A stretch of 64,000 nucleotides of DNA from Legionella quinlivanii (GCF_900461555.1 NZ_UGOX01000001.1:2803501-2867500); one strand, 5' to 3'; shown: positions 16,766 to 25,597, counted from the stretch's first letter. Notes: generated by a model from the sequence alone, not told the origin. Numbers and translations: made by a program.

Positions 16766-17431
16766 TTATGCATTATGTCTCCTTGCCTCCATTTCCTCAA
16801 ACAAGTCGATATGCATTTGAAAAAAATCATCGCTAATTTGCATTAGCTTATGTTCTTCTTCCCTGGAAAGATTCAGGTTATTCACCTCTTCGCCCAGGTT
16901 TCTAGCTTGTCGTGATGCACTTTTATAAAACCTGGCGCTTAGCGGATGCTCCTCACCAAATGCCCTCTGGTTTAAGCGGCCCAGTGCCTGCCCCCCATAG
17001 CAGTCAGCCAGGTTTCTAACTGTGAGATAAGTTAATAAATGCATTGGATCTGCTTTCTCCACAGCGTTTGCCATAGCCTTGGTTGCTGGAAATGTGTAGT
17101 CTATCGGCAAAAGTTTGTGCTGCTCTTCATCAGGCACATAGTTAATCATTTCGGAAATATCTTCTTCAACTAAATGGGATCGATTAAGCCATGGTTCCTT
17201 ACAAAAAATATTCAGATAACTCACTGCTCTCTCTTTAGTGAGCTCTTCCAATCGAGTTTCCATCGCTTTATAAAGTGGAATGTACTGAATAAACAAATTA
17301 ACTATATCGGTTTTTTCTGGTAAATCATTTTCTTTTTTAAACAACATCCTGAGCATAAACGGCGTATTGGATGCTAACTCATGCTTGGGATTAATGTGTA
17401 AGCGATTTACGAGACTATCTGCTGCCATCAT
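16766..17431 (-). CDS. Heme oxygenase family protein
   Basis: Heme oxygenases open heme to biliverdin, iron and CO. This 221-residue helical protein aligns along its length with the family. NPKHELASNTPFM places His17 at the proximal heme ligand (HO-1 VHTQAENAEFM). The distal helix HLLTYLTVRNLADCYGGQAL keeps the Asp that orders the active-site water (Asp143, HO-1 Asp140) and the Gly-Gly-Gln, though the first helix glycine is Ala142. The C-terminal helix FFQMHIDLFEEMEAR also matches. The ATG at 17431 has AAGGAG upstream. It is divergent from hemH, so heme making and heme opening share one control region. A TenA-like fold is the main alternative. Confidence 0.82.
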   Translation of the reverse strand: MMAADSLVNRLHINPKHELASNTPFMLRMLFKKENDLPEKTDIVNLFIQYIPLYKAMETRLEELTKERAVSYLNIFCKEPWLNRSHLVEEDISEMINYVPDEEQHKLLPIDYTFPATKAMANAVEKADPMHLLTYLTVRNLADCYGGQALGRLNQRAFGEEHPLSARFYKSASRQARNLGEEVNNLNLSREEEHKLMQISDDFFQMHIDLFEEMEARRHNA

Positions 17432-17484
17432 AGTGTATCTCCTTATTTCCCTTTGTTCCCTAATAGATCATTTTGATTTGGAGT

Positions 17485-17505
17485 TAATCGTTAATGTTAA
17501 TACTA
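17485..17505. promoter_or_regulatory. Three GTTAAT direct repeats between heme oxygenase gene and hemH
   Basis: GTTAAT occurs three times in about 20 bases (GTTAATcGTTAATGTTAAT) within the divergent intergenic region. Tight direct repeats of this sort can be operators, but I know no matching regulator. Confidence 0.3.
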
Positions 17506-17616
17506 GACCATAAACATCTTTTTTTGAGGGGCTATCTCTGATTTTCATCTGGATTTTTAACTGAAGTTCCATACATAATTTACTTAATTATTTTCATTAG
17601 GCTAAGATAGAATGTA

Positions 17617-18597
17617 ATGAAGAAAGGGATATTACTGACCAATTTAGGCACTCCAGCATCCGATAGTATCTCTGATGTCAGACGGTATTTGCGAGAGTTC
17701 TTGCACGATAAGCGCGTTATAGACCTGCCTGCTGCTATACGAACCATTTTAGTGGAATGTTTTATTCTGCCTTTTCGACCCAAAAAATCAGCGCATGCCT
17801 ATCAATCCATTTGGAGTGATGATGGCTCTCCTTTGTTGCGCATTAGTGAAAAGATTGCCCAAAAACTACAGCAAAAACTGGGTGAGAACTATGTTGTTTC
17901 CTTAGGTATGCGCTATGGAAGTCCTACTCTTGAACAGGCATTAGAGCCTTTAAAAGACTTGCGGGAAATAACCATTATCCCATTGTTCCCTGAATATTCC
18001 TCTGCAGCAACAGGCAGTGCAGTTGAAGCGACCCTCAATAAAATCATGTCCTGGCAGATTATACCGGAGTTACGCATTATCAGGGATTTTTATCAGCATC
18101 ACGATTTTATTGAAGCCTATGCGGATCAAATCCGGCAAACCCCTGCTAGCTATTATCTATTTAGCTACCATGGTCTGCCTGAGCGCCAGCTGATTAAGGG
18201 CGGCTGCGCCGAAATCTGCAACCCCGTGTGTGAGCCCATCAATAATGCGAATCATTTTTGCTACCGAGCTCAATGCTATGAAACAACGCGATTGATCACA
18301 CAAAAACTCGGGTTAACTGAATCCCAGTATACCCAAAGTTTTCAATCCCGCCTTGGTAAAACACCCTGGATTAGACCTTACACCGATGAAATGCTAACTA
18401 AACTTGCCAATGATGGCATAACTGATCTGGCTGTTGTTTGCCCCTCTTTTGTGGCTGATTGTCTGGAAACTCTGGAGGAAATCGGTATACAGGCTCAAAG
18501 GCAATGGCAGCAGTTAACTGGCCAGCGTTTGAAAGTAATTCCCTGTGTTAATGACAATGACAAATTTATCGATTTGCTGGTGGATCTTTCCAGGTAA
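17617..18597 (+). CDS. hemH: Ferrochelatase
   Basis: HemH inserts Fe2+ into protoporphyrin IX to give heme. The 326-residue protein begins with GILLTNLGTP and keeps IPLFPEYSSAATGSA, the catalytic His185 in FSYHGLPER, and Glu284 in DCLETLEEI. Five cysteines cluster at 197, 201, 205, 215 and 220, just after the catalytic histidine, ending in CYRAQCYETT. Several bacterial ferrochelatases carry cysteines here, and some bind a [2Fe-2S] cluster; this protein could too. It starts without a strong ribosome site and diverges from the heme oxygenase gene. Confidence 0.95.
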   Translation: MKKGILLTNLGTPASDSISDVRRYLREFLHDKRVIDLPAAIRTILVECFILPFRPKKSAHAYQSIWSDDGSPLLRISEKIAQKLQQKLGENYVVSLGMRYGSPTLEQALEPLKDLREITIIPLFPEYSSAATGSAVEATLNKIMSWQIIPELRIIRDFYQHHDFIEAYADQIRQTPASYYLFSYHGLPERQLIKGGCAEICNPVCEPINNANHFCYRAQCYETTRLITQKLGLTESQYTQSFQSRLGKTPWIRPYTDEMLTKLANDGITDLAVVCPSFVADCLETLEEIGIQAQRQWQQLTGQRLKVIPCVNDNDKFIDLLVDLSR

Positions 18598-18634
18598 TAT
18601 TGGCATGCAGTCTATAAAGCTCAATAAATAGAAA

Positions 18635-18663
18635 CCGCCATGAAACAAGCATTTTTCTGGCGG
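18635..18663. terminator. Hairpin between convergent genes
   Basis: CCGCCA (18635-18640) and TGGCGG (18658-18663) form a short stem in the gap where hemH and the next gene converge; it could terminate both. A TTTTT run lies inside the loop on the plus strand rather than after the stem. Confidence 0.35.
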
Positions 18664-18682
18664 CTTCAGCATAGGAAAAAAA

Positions 18683-19772
18683 TCATCCCTGAATTTTCGG
18701 ACAGGATGCATTTTGCAGGCTAACAGCCTTTTCCACTGCCTGGTGGAAGAATGAATGTCTATCAGGCTTGATTTTGCTGGATTGACTGTAGGAGGCGAAT
18801 AGTCTTTCCAGAACAGCTGGTGCATAGGGTCCCAAGACATCTCTAGCCATTTTTTTGGGACAACCCAGCATATTTTTTGCTATGCTTTGATTCAGCAATC
18901 GTTCTCTTAAATTATCAATTAAACATGCTCCAGTAATTGTGCCTAACTGTTTTGGCAGCATTACTACATAATCAAGGTTGGGTTTATCCTCGCCTTTTAC
19001 TTTATATAACGCATCAAAATATTGACCTTCTATCAGATCTTCTTTCGGTCCCTCAGCGACTGCAATGAGTACCCGTGTCTTATTAAAAGCCAAATTCCAG
19101 CGAGAAATAATTTGATGCATTCCAGTCAATTGAAGTTCTGCTGCTTGCTTTAGATACCCTTCATTTACAGAACTGATTTCCCCTGAATATCGGGCCTGTA
19201 AGCAAGCTATCTCACGCAGACAAGCAGACAGTCGGGCCTTATCAGCAATGAATATTAATTGCTCAATTGCTGCCTGATAAGGTTTAATGTAGTGAGGATC
19301 CTTAGAGCGGAGTTCGGTCAGTAGTTCAACCAGATTCAACAAATCAAGCTCATCTTGACTTGTCCTGACCTGATACGTACTTATCGATCGTAGAACACAG
19401 TCTAATATCACCGAATTATGAGACAGTGATTTCAAGATATTATAGGTTGGTTTTAGTGCTTCGGTTTCAGCAGAGTCCTGAATATCCAAACGATGATCAT
19501 TTTGTTTACCCCACAACTCCAAAATGCCATTGTGATAGGTGATAACATGATCAATGTTTGTCAGGGGTTGAGAAAGGGATGTACGCCTGTGGTAATCAAG
19601 GAAGTTTTTTCCCATTTTACGAGTGGTGGATAAGATGGATTCGTCAATTGCTTTAGAATGGATGGAACGATCATTATTTTTGGGTTTAGCGCTTAAAAAG
19701 ATACCCCCGACACCGATTAGACCAGCTAAGGTTTAAATGAATGAGCTTATTTATTTCAGAGAGTGAACGCAT
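18683..19772 (-). pseudogene. Frameshifted gene for a membrane-anchored protein, unknown function
   Basis: A 310-residue frame opens at 19615 with no ribosome site. Upstream in the same frame lie hydrophobic codons (LAGLIGVGGIFLSAKP), but no start codon before a TAA. A second frame with a strong GGAGATT site and ATG at 19772 reads MRSLSEINKLIHLN and would join the first if one base were removed at the CC pair near 19730. The intact protein would be ~362 residues: short cytoplasmic leader, one membrane helix, then a soluble helical domain ending with a Pro/Gly-rich patch. I do not recognise it. It converges with hemH. A sequencing error is the alternative to a true mutation. Confidence 0.7.
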
Positions 19773-20256
19773 AGTAATCTCCTGTGGATTGAATTAACAC
19801 CAATTGCTACACTACCATAAAAAAATACCTTATGCAAAAAAATAAACCACATTAAATATATCTTAGCCATGCTCGCAGATGAGTCCCTTGGCTATACCAT
19901 CATTACATCCCATATGTTGTACACTACCTCGAAGATGTAATTGATCACTGCATGTGTTTTTAAAAGATGCGGGGCTCACAAAGACAATAACTATGAACAC
20001 GGATTTTATCAGTACTCTCAAATTTTACGATGCATGCCCCAGTCGCATAGTTTTGGGATTGAAAGGAGCTTTAATCGATCCAGAATTTTTTAAGCCCTCT
20101 TCAATCCTTCAAATTAATCGCTTCAAAAATTGAAGCCAACTCTGGTCTTGGCATTTCAAAGCTATCTTGCACAGCCGTATAGCTGTGGTAGCCTAAGCGC
20201 TAGACCTATCGAAAACTCCATAATCAGAGTAAAAAAATGAAGCCAGGTAAAGAGTA
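19773..20256. other. Gene-free stretch
   Basis: About 480 bases between the frameshifted gene and trpS. It contains one 46-codon ATG frame (19993-20133) without a ribosome site, and otherwise nothing I can name. It may be decayed coding sequence. Confidence 0.4.
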
Positions 20257-21255
20257 TCAAATATCAAAATACCGTAATCCAATAGCATTCCGAACCTCTC
20301 CAAGCGTTTTTTCTGCTACTTTTTTAGCTGCAGCAGTGCCAGAAATGATAATGTCCATTACTTCACTACGCTTAAAACTATTTCTCTTTTCCCTTATTGG
20401 TTCAAGCATTGCCTGTAAACTAGTGTTTAACAGGTTTTTAATTGTCGAGTCTCCCAGTCCGCCTTTCCTATATTGTGCCTTTAGTTCATTGACCTCTTCT
20501 GGATCCGGATGAAATGCACTAAGGTATTCAAACACAACATTTCCTTCAACCTTCCCAGGGTCACTTATTTTTAAATGAGCTGGGTCAGTGAACATTAAAA
20601 AAACCTTGCGCTTTATTTCTTCGGGTGTGTCAGAAAGAAAAATCGCATTCCCTAGGGATTTACTTGCCTTGGATTGACCATCTATCCCAACCAGGCGAGA
20701 GGTTTTACTTAAAATTGGTTTTGCTTCTTTTAGGCAATCGGTATTATAAATTCTATTAAACCGTCTCACTATTTCATTGGTTTGTTCAATCATGGGAACC
20801 TGATCTTCTCCCACAGGAACTGCCTCTGCTTTAAATGCGGTAATATCTGCTGCCTGACTGACTGGATAGCAAAGAAAACCTGCGGGTATGGAGGAATCAT
20901 ATCCTTTCTGCTGAATTTCAGATTTAACAGTAGGATTTCTTTCGAGTCGCCCTAAAGTGACAAGATTCAGATAATAGACAGTGAGTTCTGCAAGCTCAGG
21001 AATATGGGATTGTATGAATATTGTGCTCTTTCCTGGTTCAATCCCAATTGATAAGTAATCTAATGCTACCTCATAAAGATTATCTACTATCTTACCAGGG
21101 TTCTCAAAATTATCAGTTAGCGCCTGTATATCAGCAATCATTACATACTGCTCGTATTCATCTTGCAGCTTAACTCGATTGACTAAAGAACCAACGTAAT
21201 GACCAAGATGTAGTTTACCTGTGGGGCGATCGCCAGTTAATATAATTTTTTTCAT
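20257..21255 (-). CDS. trpS: Tryptophanyl-tRNA synthetase
   Basis: TrpRS charges tRNA(Trp) with tryptophan. The 332-residue class I enzyme shows the HIGH-type motif PTGKLHLGHYVG near the start, the specificity region around VMIADIQALT, GEDQVPMIEQTNEI, and the KMSKS loop near residue 197. That loop reads KASKSLGNAI, so the usual methionine is alanine. Length is typical. It stands alone with no visible leader peptide or attenuator. This could be the sole enzyme or a second type, as some bacteria carry two. Confidence 0.93.
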   Translation of the reverse strand: MKKIILTGDRPTGKLHLGHYVGSLVNRVKLQDEYEQYVMIADIQALTDNFENPGKIVDNLYEVALDYLSIGIEPGKSTIFIQSHIPELAELTVYYLNLVTLGRLERNPTVKSEIQQKGYDSSIPAGFLCYPVSQAADITAFKAEAVPVGEDQVPMIEQTNEIVRRFNRIYNTDCLKEAKPILSKTSRLVGIDGQSKASKSLGNAIFLSDTPEEIKRKVFLMFTDPAHLKISDPGKVEGNVVFEYLSAFHPDPEEVNELKAQYRKGGLGDSTIKNLLNTSLQAMLEPIREKRNSFKRSEVMDIIISGTAAAKKVAEKTLGEVRNAIGLRYFDI

Positions 21256-21375
21256 TGCAGACTTTATTGTAAAAATTCTTATGGGAACTATAACAGAAAT
21301 CGAGCATTCACCAATTATAATTTCATAAAGGGTATCCGTGCTTACGTGAAAGCAACCTCCTTAAAATCGATCAGT

Positions 21376-21405
21376 TTGACCAAATGTTAAGCAATACTGT
21401 ATAAT
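21376..21405 (+). promoter_or_regulatory. Sigma-70-type promoter
   Basis: TTGACC (21376-21381) and a perfect TATAAT (21400-21405) are 18 bases apart, upstream of the unknown gene that begins at 21544. The expected transcript would carry a leader of roughly 130 bases. Confidence 0.6.
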
Positions 21406-21543
21406 GCATTCTTACGCTATGACAGCCGAACGTAAATGGATTGTCTGTCTAAGAAACTTTGCTGTGGCATCCACAGAACAATTTCGGGGTGCAAAACAAG
21501 TTTACAGAGCTTCTTTGTCAATTTTCTCGTAGGGAGGGATCAA

Positions 21544-22236
21544 ATGTTTGAAATACAATTCACTGATAATTACGAAAAAGAAATTCACATAAAAGGAGAT
21601 ACAGATCTTGTAAGGCAGTTATACAATATCCTTGATAAAGAGACACAGATATTTGGCTATACTGAAAGTTGTCGTTCCAACCCACCCAATATCAGGGAAC
21701 ACGCTGAATTTGATATTGGTTTATGGAACTTAAAGGGGCCCGTTGGTCACTCTTCCGTAGCCCAATTATTTTTGAATTTCATTGAAACTAACAAAATTAA
21801 GATAGATGAACGCACCAGGTATTTACTTAATTTTTGGATCTTTGAATTAAAAATGATAAACGAGGGAACAAGCTACCGTTCAAAATATCCGCTAACAAGT
21901 CGAGAGCTAATCTCTCCAAAGCAACTTAACCTGGTCTTGGATAAATGCAAAGAAAATGATAATGAGCCTTCATTTCTGGATTTATTCAATTTGTTTGAAA
22001 ATTCTAAACGTATGGAACAAGTTGGAAAAGCAGGCCAGCCCCTTTCCCCTTATGAATGGGAAACCGACTCCTTTGCCGCCTCTAAAGAAGCTCGGGCAAA
22101 ATATAATAGAACATCCTATACGCAAGAACAGGGAGACAATTTGTTTTTTAAACTACCTGTTTCTGGCAGTCCTTCTTTACCTAAAGCAATATCTCCGATA
22201 GATTCTAAAACGCAAATGATTTTTAATTGGCAGTAG
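21544..22236 (+). CDS. Unknown soluble protein
   Basis: I do not recognise this 230-residue protein. The ATG at 21544 has a strong GGGAGGG ribosome site; an in-frame ATG at 21436 would add a Cys-rich leader but has no such site. The sequence has no signal peptide or membrane segment. Residues 1-150 look folded (mixed hydrophobic pattern, LLNFWIFELKMINEG around ~100), whereas the last ~70 residues are Pro/Ser-rich and probably disordered. It has a convincing promoter of its own. A Dot/Icm-delivered protein is possible but nothing specific supports it. Confidence 0.6.
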   Translation: MFEIQFTDNYEKEIHIKGDTDLVRQLYNILDKETQIFGYTESCRSNPPNIREHAEFDIGLWNLKGPVGHSSVAQLFLNFIETNKIKIDERTRYLLNFWIFELKMINEGTSYRSKYPLTSRELISPKQLNLVLDKCKENDNEPSFLDLFNLFENSKRMEQVGKAGQPLSPYEWETDSFAASKEARAKYNRTSYTQEQGDNLFFKLPVSGSPSLPKAISPIDSKTQMIFNWQ

Positions 22237-22289
22237 ACACCTTAGATATCAAAGTCTGGTTATTTCGATAATTCAGGCTTTGAACACGA

Positions 22290-22607
22290 TTGTACAATGG
22301 CAGCCGGGCTAGCCAAATATCGGGTTTACAAGAGCATAGCCCCTTGCATGATGCATTGGCTATTTTGTATTGCTTATCGCGGTATGAACAAGATATTCAA
22401 AGGCTAGCTTCTCAACCTGCAATATTGCAAAATCTTGATCAACCAAAATTAGTCTTTGATGTCGGAGCTAAAGATTTGCAGGAAGGGGCATTTGGTTTTG
22501 GATTTATCGTCACGGCTTTTGATGGTAAAAATATAAGAGTCCTTGAAAAAGGGCAATTTTATAGTATTAAATGTGCTCAGAAAGTTAAAAACTATAACTT
22601 TTGCTAA
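22290..22607 (+). pseudogene. Probable gene remnant
   Basis: A 105-codon open frame with no ATG or GTG start near its beginning and no ribosome site. It begins with TTG inside what looks like degraded sequence. The translation is soluble and ends FYSIKCAQKVKNYNFC. I cannot place it in a family. The low-GC surroundings and neighbouring pseudogenes suggest it is a fragment. Confidence 0.3.
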
Positions 22608-22837
22608 CATTGTGGCGGATTGGCTACTCTATACGCCATAGAAGTACCTTTTAAAAATTCGTGAAAAATTGGCAGGGGGAATGCCAATATAGCAGGAATA
22701 GATACTGCTTCGATCGCAAGGATATAGGCACTATAGCAAGTAAAGTGTTTAATTCTGCGCATATACTCTTTTATGTTTTCCATTCCGGCAAGTTAACGAT
22801 AGAATCCACAATAATAATTAACACTAAAGAGGTGCAT

Positions 22838-23805
22838 GTGTCGGATGTCGTAATATATACAGTTAAGGATGGACATGTCTAATTAGATGTTAACTTGGCT
22901 AACGAAACTGTGTGGCTTACTTTGAATCAAATGGTACAACTATTTGGACGTGATAAATCAGTTATCTCACGACACTTGAGTAATATATTTAAAATAAATG
23001 AATTAGATAAAAATTCAGTTGTTGCAAATTTTGCAACAACTGCCTCAGATGGTAAAACTTACCAAGTTGATTACTATAATCTTGATGCCATTATTTCTGT
23101 TGGCTACCGAGTAAATTCTAAAGAAGGCGTTCAATTCAGAAAATGGGCTAGCAACATATTCAAAGAACATTTAATTCGCAGTTATACAGACAATGAGAAC
23201 CGTTTAAACCAACAAGGCATTCATGATTTACAACAATCCGTTGAATTATTGCAGAAAACATTGATCAACCATGAATTGATTAATGACCTAGGCCAAGAAG
23301 CCATTCAAATAATTTTAGCCTATACTAAAGCTTGGGATTTACTTCTAGCCTATGATGAAGGAAAACTCAAATTACCAACGAAAAGTAAACAAACGACATC
23401 CAAGTTAACTTATCAAGCAGCTTTATCAGCAATTGAGTCTTTAAAACAAGAATTGCGTACACGTAACGAGCAACAGAATTGTTTGGTAAAGAGCGTGATG
23501 GTGGGCTGGATAGTATATTAAATAACATCGAACAAACTTTTGATAGCGAACCTTTATATAGCACACCAGAAGAAAAAGCAGCTCATTTGTTATACTTTAT
23601 TATCAAAGATCATCCCTTCACTGATGGAAATAAACGAATTGGAAGCTTTATGTTTTTGTTATATCTTAAATCACAAAATTTGCCGATTAAATTCAATGAA
23701 AATGGTTTAGTAGCACTTGCTCTATTAGTTGCAGAAAGTAATCCAAGTCAGAAAGATATTCTGATTCGATTAGTTGTTAATTTACTAATTGATAAACCTT
23801 ATTAG
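22838..23805 (+). pseudogene. RhuM-Fic fusion protein, disrupted twice
   Basis: The reading resumes over three pieces. A GTG at 22838 behind AAAGAGG starts a short frame ending VVIYTVKDGHV at an in-frame TAA (22880-22882). The same frame continues LDVNLANETVWLTLNQMVQL and runs through a RhuM-type domain with DKSVISRHLSNIF, GYRVNSKEGVQFRKWA and a coiled segment. Near 23485 one base is missing, and the next frame gives FGKERDGGLDSIL and the Fic motif HPFTDGNKRIGSFMF. Fic domains usually transfer AMP to target proteins; RhuM-Fic fusions are common in mobile DNA. With a stop at codon 15 and a frameshift, the protein is probably not made. Confidence 0.85.
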
Positions 23806-24021
23806 AACCATTAACTTTCTCAACAGTCTAAAGTATTCAAAGTTTACCTTTCCCATCATTACTTTTCTACTAAAACTGAAGAGTTATTTTTCCCATTTAC
23901 AACTTTTACTATTGTTAGGTTTAGAGAGTCATCTTTATAAATTAATCCCTATAAATGATTAAGGAAGACTTCGAAAAAAGATTTAAAGGAATACTTTTTA
24001 TAAATAATTCTATGATGTAGA

Positions 24022-24900
24022 TTAACTATTAAAAAACTCTGAAAGGACATGAAGTTGAAGATGAGAAGCAACTTTTTGTGGTTGTAAGTATTTTTCAATA
24101 TCAGAAAAAATGGTTGATATATCTGCTAATTCATTATCAGTATATATCAAAGAGAAGATCCCGTATTTTTTAAAATAATCTTTATGTTTTTTCATTTCCC
24201 TCTGAAAATTCGAAGAGGCTTCAGCATTAATCGAAGCTTGGGTTTTATTTTTTGTTCCGGTCAATTGACCATGAGTAGACCATGGGGATAATTCAAACCC
24301 AATTTTATTATTGGATTCAATATCTATGATACAAAAATCTAAACGGTATTCATGTTTAGAACTCATACCTCCATATCGAAATTCGGGAATAAGAAGTAAT
24401 ATATCTTCTGGGCTATGTGATGCCTGCACATATTGACTATATAGCGTTGCAATTCGTTTTTGATAGGTTGAAGCCGTATTTCTTACGAGAACGTGTTCAA
24501 AGAACTTCAGATATTCCTCAATGGTTTTAAAGTGGAAAACGTCATTTTTATTAGGTATAACAAGTCCTGTTTCTAGGATATGTCCTATTGACCAATATCG
24601 TTTTCGAAAACGCCTAATTTCACTATTATCATTAGCCCAAGAGCCATCTCTAAATCTTGGTGTAACCAAAAGTCCATAATCCGCATGATTTTGACCAATC
24701 CAAATAATAGCCTCTTCTGTATCAGGTCGACATTTAGAAAGATTTTCATATTCCCTAAGATAAGTACGAAGGAAAAAAATATAAAGGTATTTTTTGGATA
24801 TTTCTGATGAACTGAGATTCTGGTAGAATTGTTGATAAGGTGTATTCCCTTCCGTTTCAAGATCAGTTTTAAGTCCTTTTATAATAAAGATATATAACAT
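24022..24900 (-). CDS. Nuclease-like protein, main part (possibly a frameshifted gene)
   Basis: A 292-residue frame. Near residues 180-200 is EYRLDFCIIDIESNNKIGFELSPW, an arrangement of D...xE in strands that resembles a PD-(D/E)XK nuclease core; a conserved-looking segment (THGQLTGTKNKTQASINAE) follows. No strong ribosome site precedes its first ATG (24900), and the preceding frame on the same strand runs 22 bases into it. The two parts probably once formed one protein of about 360 residues. The nuclease call rests on pattern alone. Base composition is AT-rich, unlike the surrounding housekeeping genes. Confidence 0.5.
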   Translation of the reverse strand: MLYIFIIKGLKTDLETEGNTPYQQFYQNLSSSEISKKYLYIFFLRTYLREYENLSKCRPDTEEAIIWIGQNHADYGLLVTPRFRDGSWANDNSEIRRFRKRYWSIGHILETGLVIPNKNDVFHFKTIEEYLKFFEHVLVRNTASTYQKRIATLYSQYVQASHSPEDILLLIPEFRYGGMSSKHEYRLDFCIIDIESNNKIGFELSPWSTHGQLTGTKNKTQASINAEASSNFQREMKKHKDYFKKYGIFSLIYTDNELADISTIFSDIEKYLQPQKVASHLQLHVLSEFFNS

Positions 24901-25091
24901 TCTGCCGAAGGAATGACCTCATGTTTAAGATCGATGTATCGAGCCTTTCTTGTAGCAAAATAAGCATGTAATGATTGTTCATTACGAGTTTTCGTTTCCT
25001 TTAATACTTGGGGAAGCATTTCTTTAAGTTGTGCTGTTAATGCGCTTATTTTTTTATTCTTGGCAAATTTTTCTCGATCACGTTGTACCAT
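24879..25091 (-). CDS. N-terminal partner of the nuclease-like protein
   Basis: A 70-residue frame from the ATG at 25091, basic and helical (AKNKKISALTAQLKEMLPQV), ending in LKHEVIPSAECYISLL. It overlaps the next frame by 22 bases. Either the pair is translationally coupled, or a one-base shift near 24900 split a single gene. The second seems likelier because the downstream ATG lacks a ribosome site. Confidence 0.4.
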   Translation of the reverse strand: MVQRDREKFAKNKKISALTAQLKEMLPQVLKETKTRNEQSLHAYFATRKARYIDLKHEVIPSAECYISLL

Positions 25092-25271
25092 ATATACTCT
25101 ATATACTCTCAAGAGTTTGACTTGAACTCATTGATTTAGTATAGAAAAAATAGTTGGGCAGAGGAAGAGAAAAAAAGGCTATAAATGAGTATCAGGTGTT
25201 ACAAATTGTACAGTACCACGTCATCGTATTCAAACTCATTGTCTGTAATCTATTGATTTTAAATAGAAAAT

Positions 25272-25348
25272 TGGCGCGCTCGGAGGGACTCGAACCCCCG
25301 ACACCTTGGTTCGAAGCCAAGTACTCTATCCAGCTGAGCTACGAGCGC
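25272..25348 (-). tRNA. tRNA-Arg(TCG)
   Basis: A full cloverleaf of 77 bases including encoded CCA: acceptor GCGCTCG/CGAGCGC, D-arm AGCTCAGCTGGATAGAG, anticodon stem CTTGG/CCAAG with loop CTTCGAA (anticodon TCG), and T-loop GGTTCGAGTCC. Its 3' end faces the decayed region to the left, the orientation usual for integration at tRNA genes. Confidence 0.95.
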
Positions 25349-25394
25349 CTGGTGAGATTCGGGTAAAACTTGTGCTGAGTATTAGTGGTTTGAA

Positions 25395-25470
25395 TGGTGG
25401 GTCGTATAGGAATCGAACCTATGACACAAAGGTTAAAAGCCTTCTGCTCTACCGACTGAGCTAACGACCC
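25395..25470 (-). tRNA. tRNA-Lys(TTT)
   Basis: 76 bases including CCA; acceptor GGGTCGT/ACGACCC, anticodon loop CTTTTAA (TTT), T-loop GGTTCGATTCC. Nearly identical to the following tRNA-Lys, differing in the acceptor stem. Confidence 0.95.
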
Positions 25471-25521
25471 ATTGGCTTGTCACTAATATTTGTTTTTGCT
25501 CTTTGGATTATCCACCAAAAA

Positions 25522-25597
25522 TGGTGGGCCGTATAGGAATCGAACCTATGACACAAAGGTTAAAAGCCTTCTGCTCTACCGACTGAGCTAACGGCCC
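25522..25597 (-). tRNA. tRNA-Lys(TTT), second copy
   Basis: 76 bases including CCA; acceptor GGGCCGT/ACGGCCC, anticodon loop CTTTTAA. A recent tandem duplicate of the neighbouring tRNA-Lys, with a compensated one-pair change in the acceptor stem. Confidence 0.95.

Noticed and set aside
18601-18682. Possible small RNA or peptide between hemH and the frameshifted gene
   Set aside because: Only a short hairpin is visible; no promoter or start site supports a gene.
19993-20133. ATG frame of 46 codons between the frameshifted gene and trpS
   Set aside because: No ribosome site, no promoter and no recognisable pattern.
25154-25366. Plus-strand 70-codon frame reading RSEGLEPPTPWFEAKYSIQL
   Set aside because: It lies across the tRNA-Arg gene on the opposite strand; this translation is a well-known artefact of tRNA antisense sequence.
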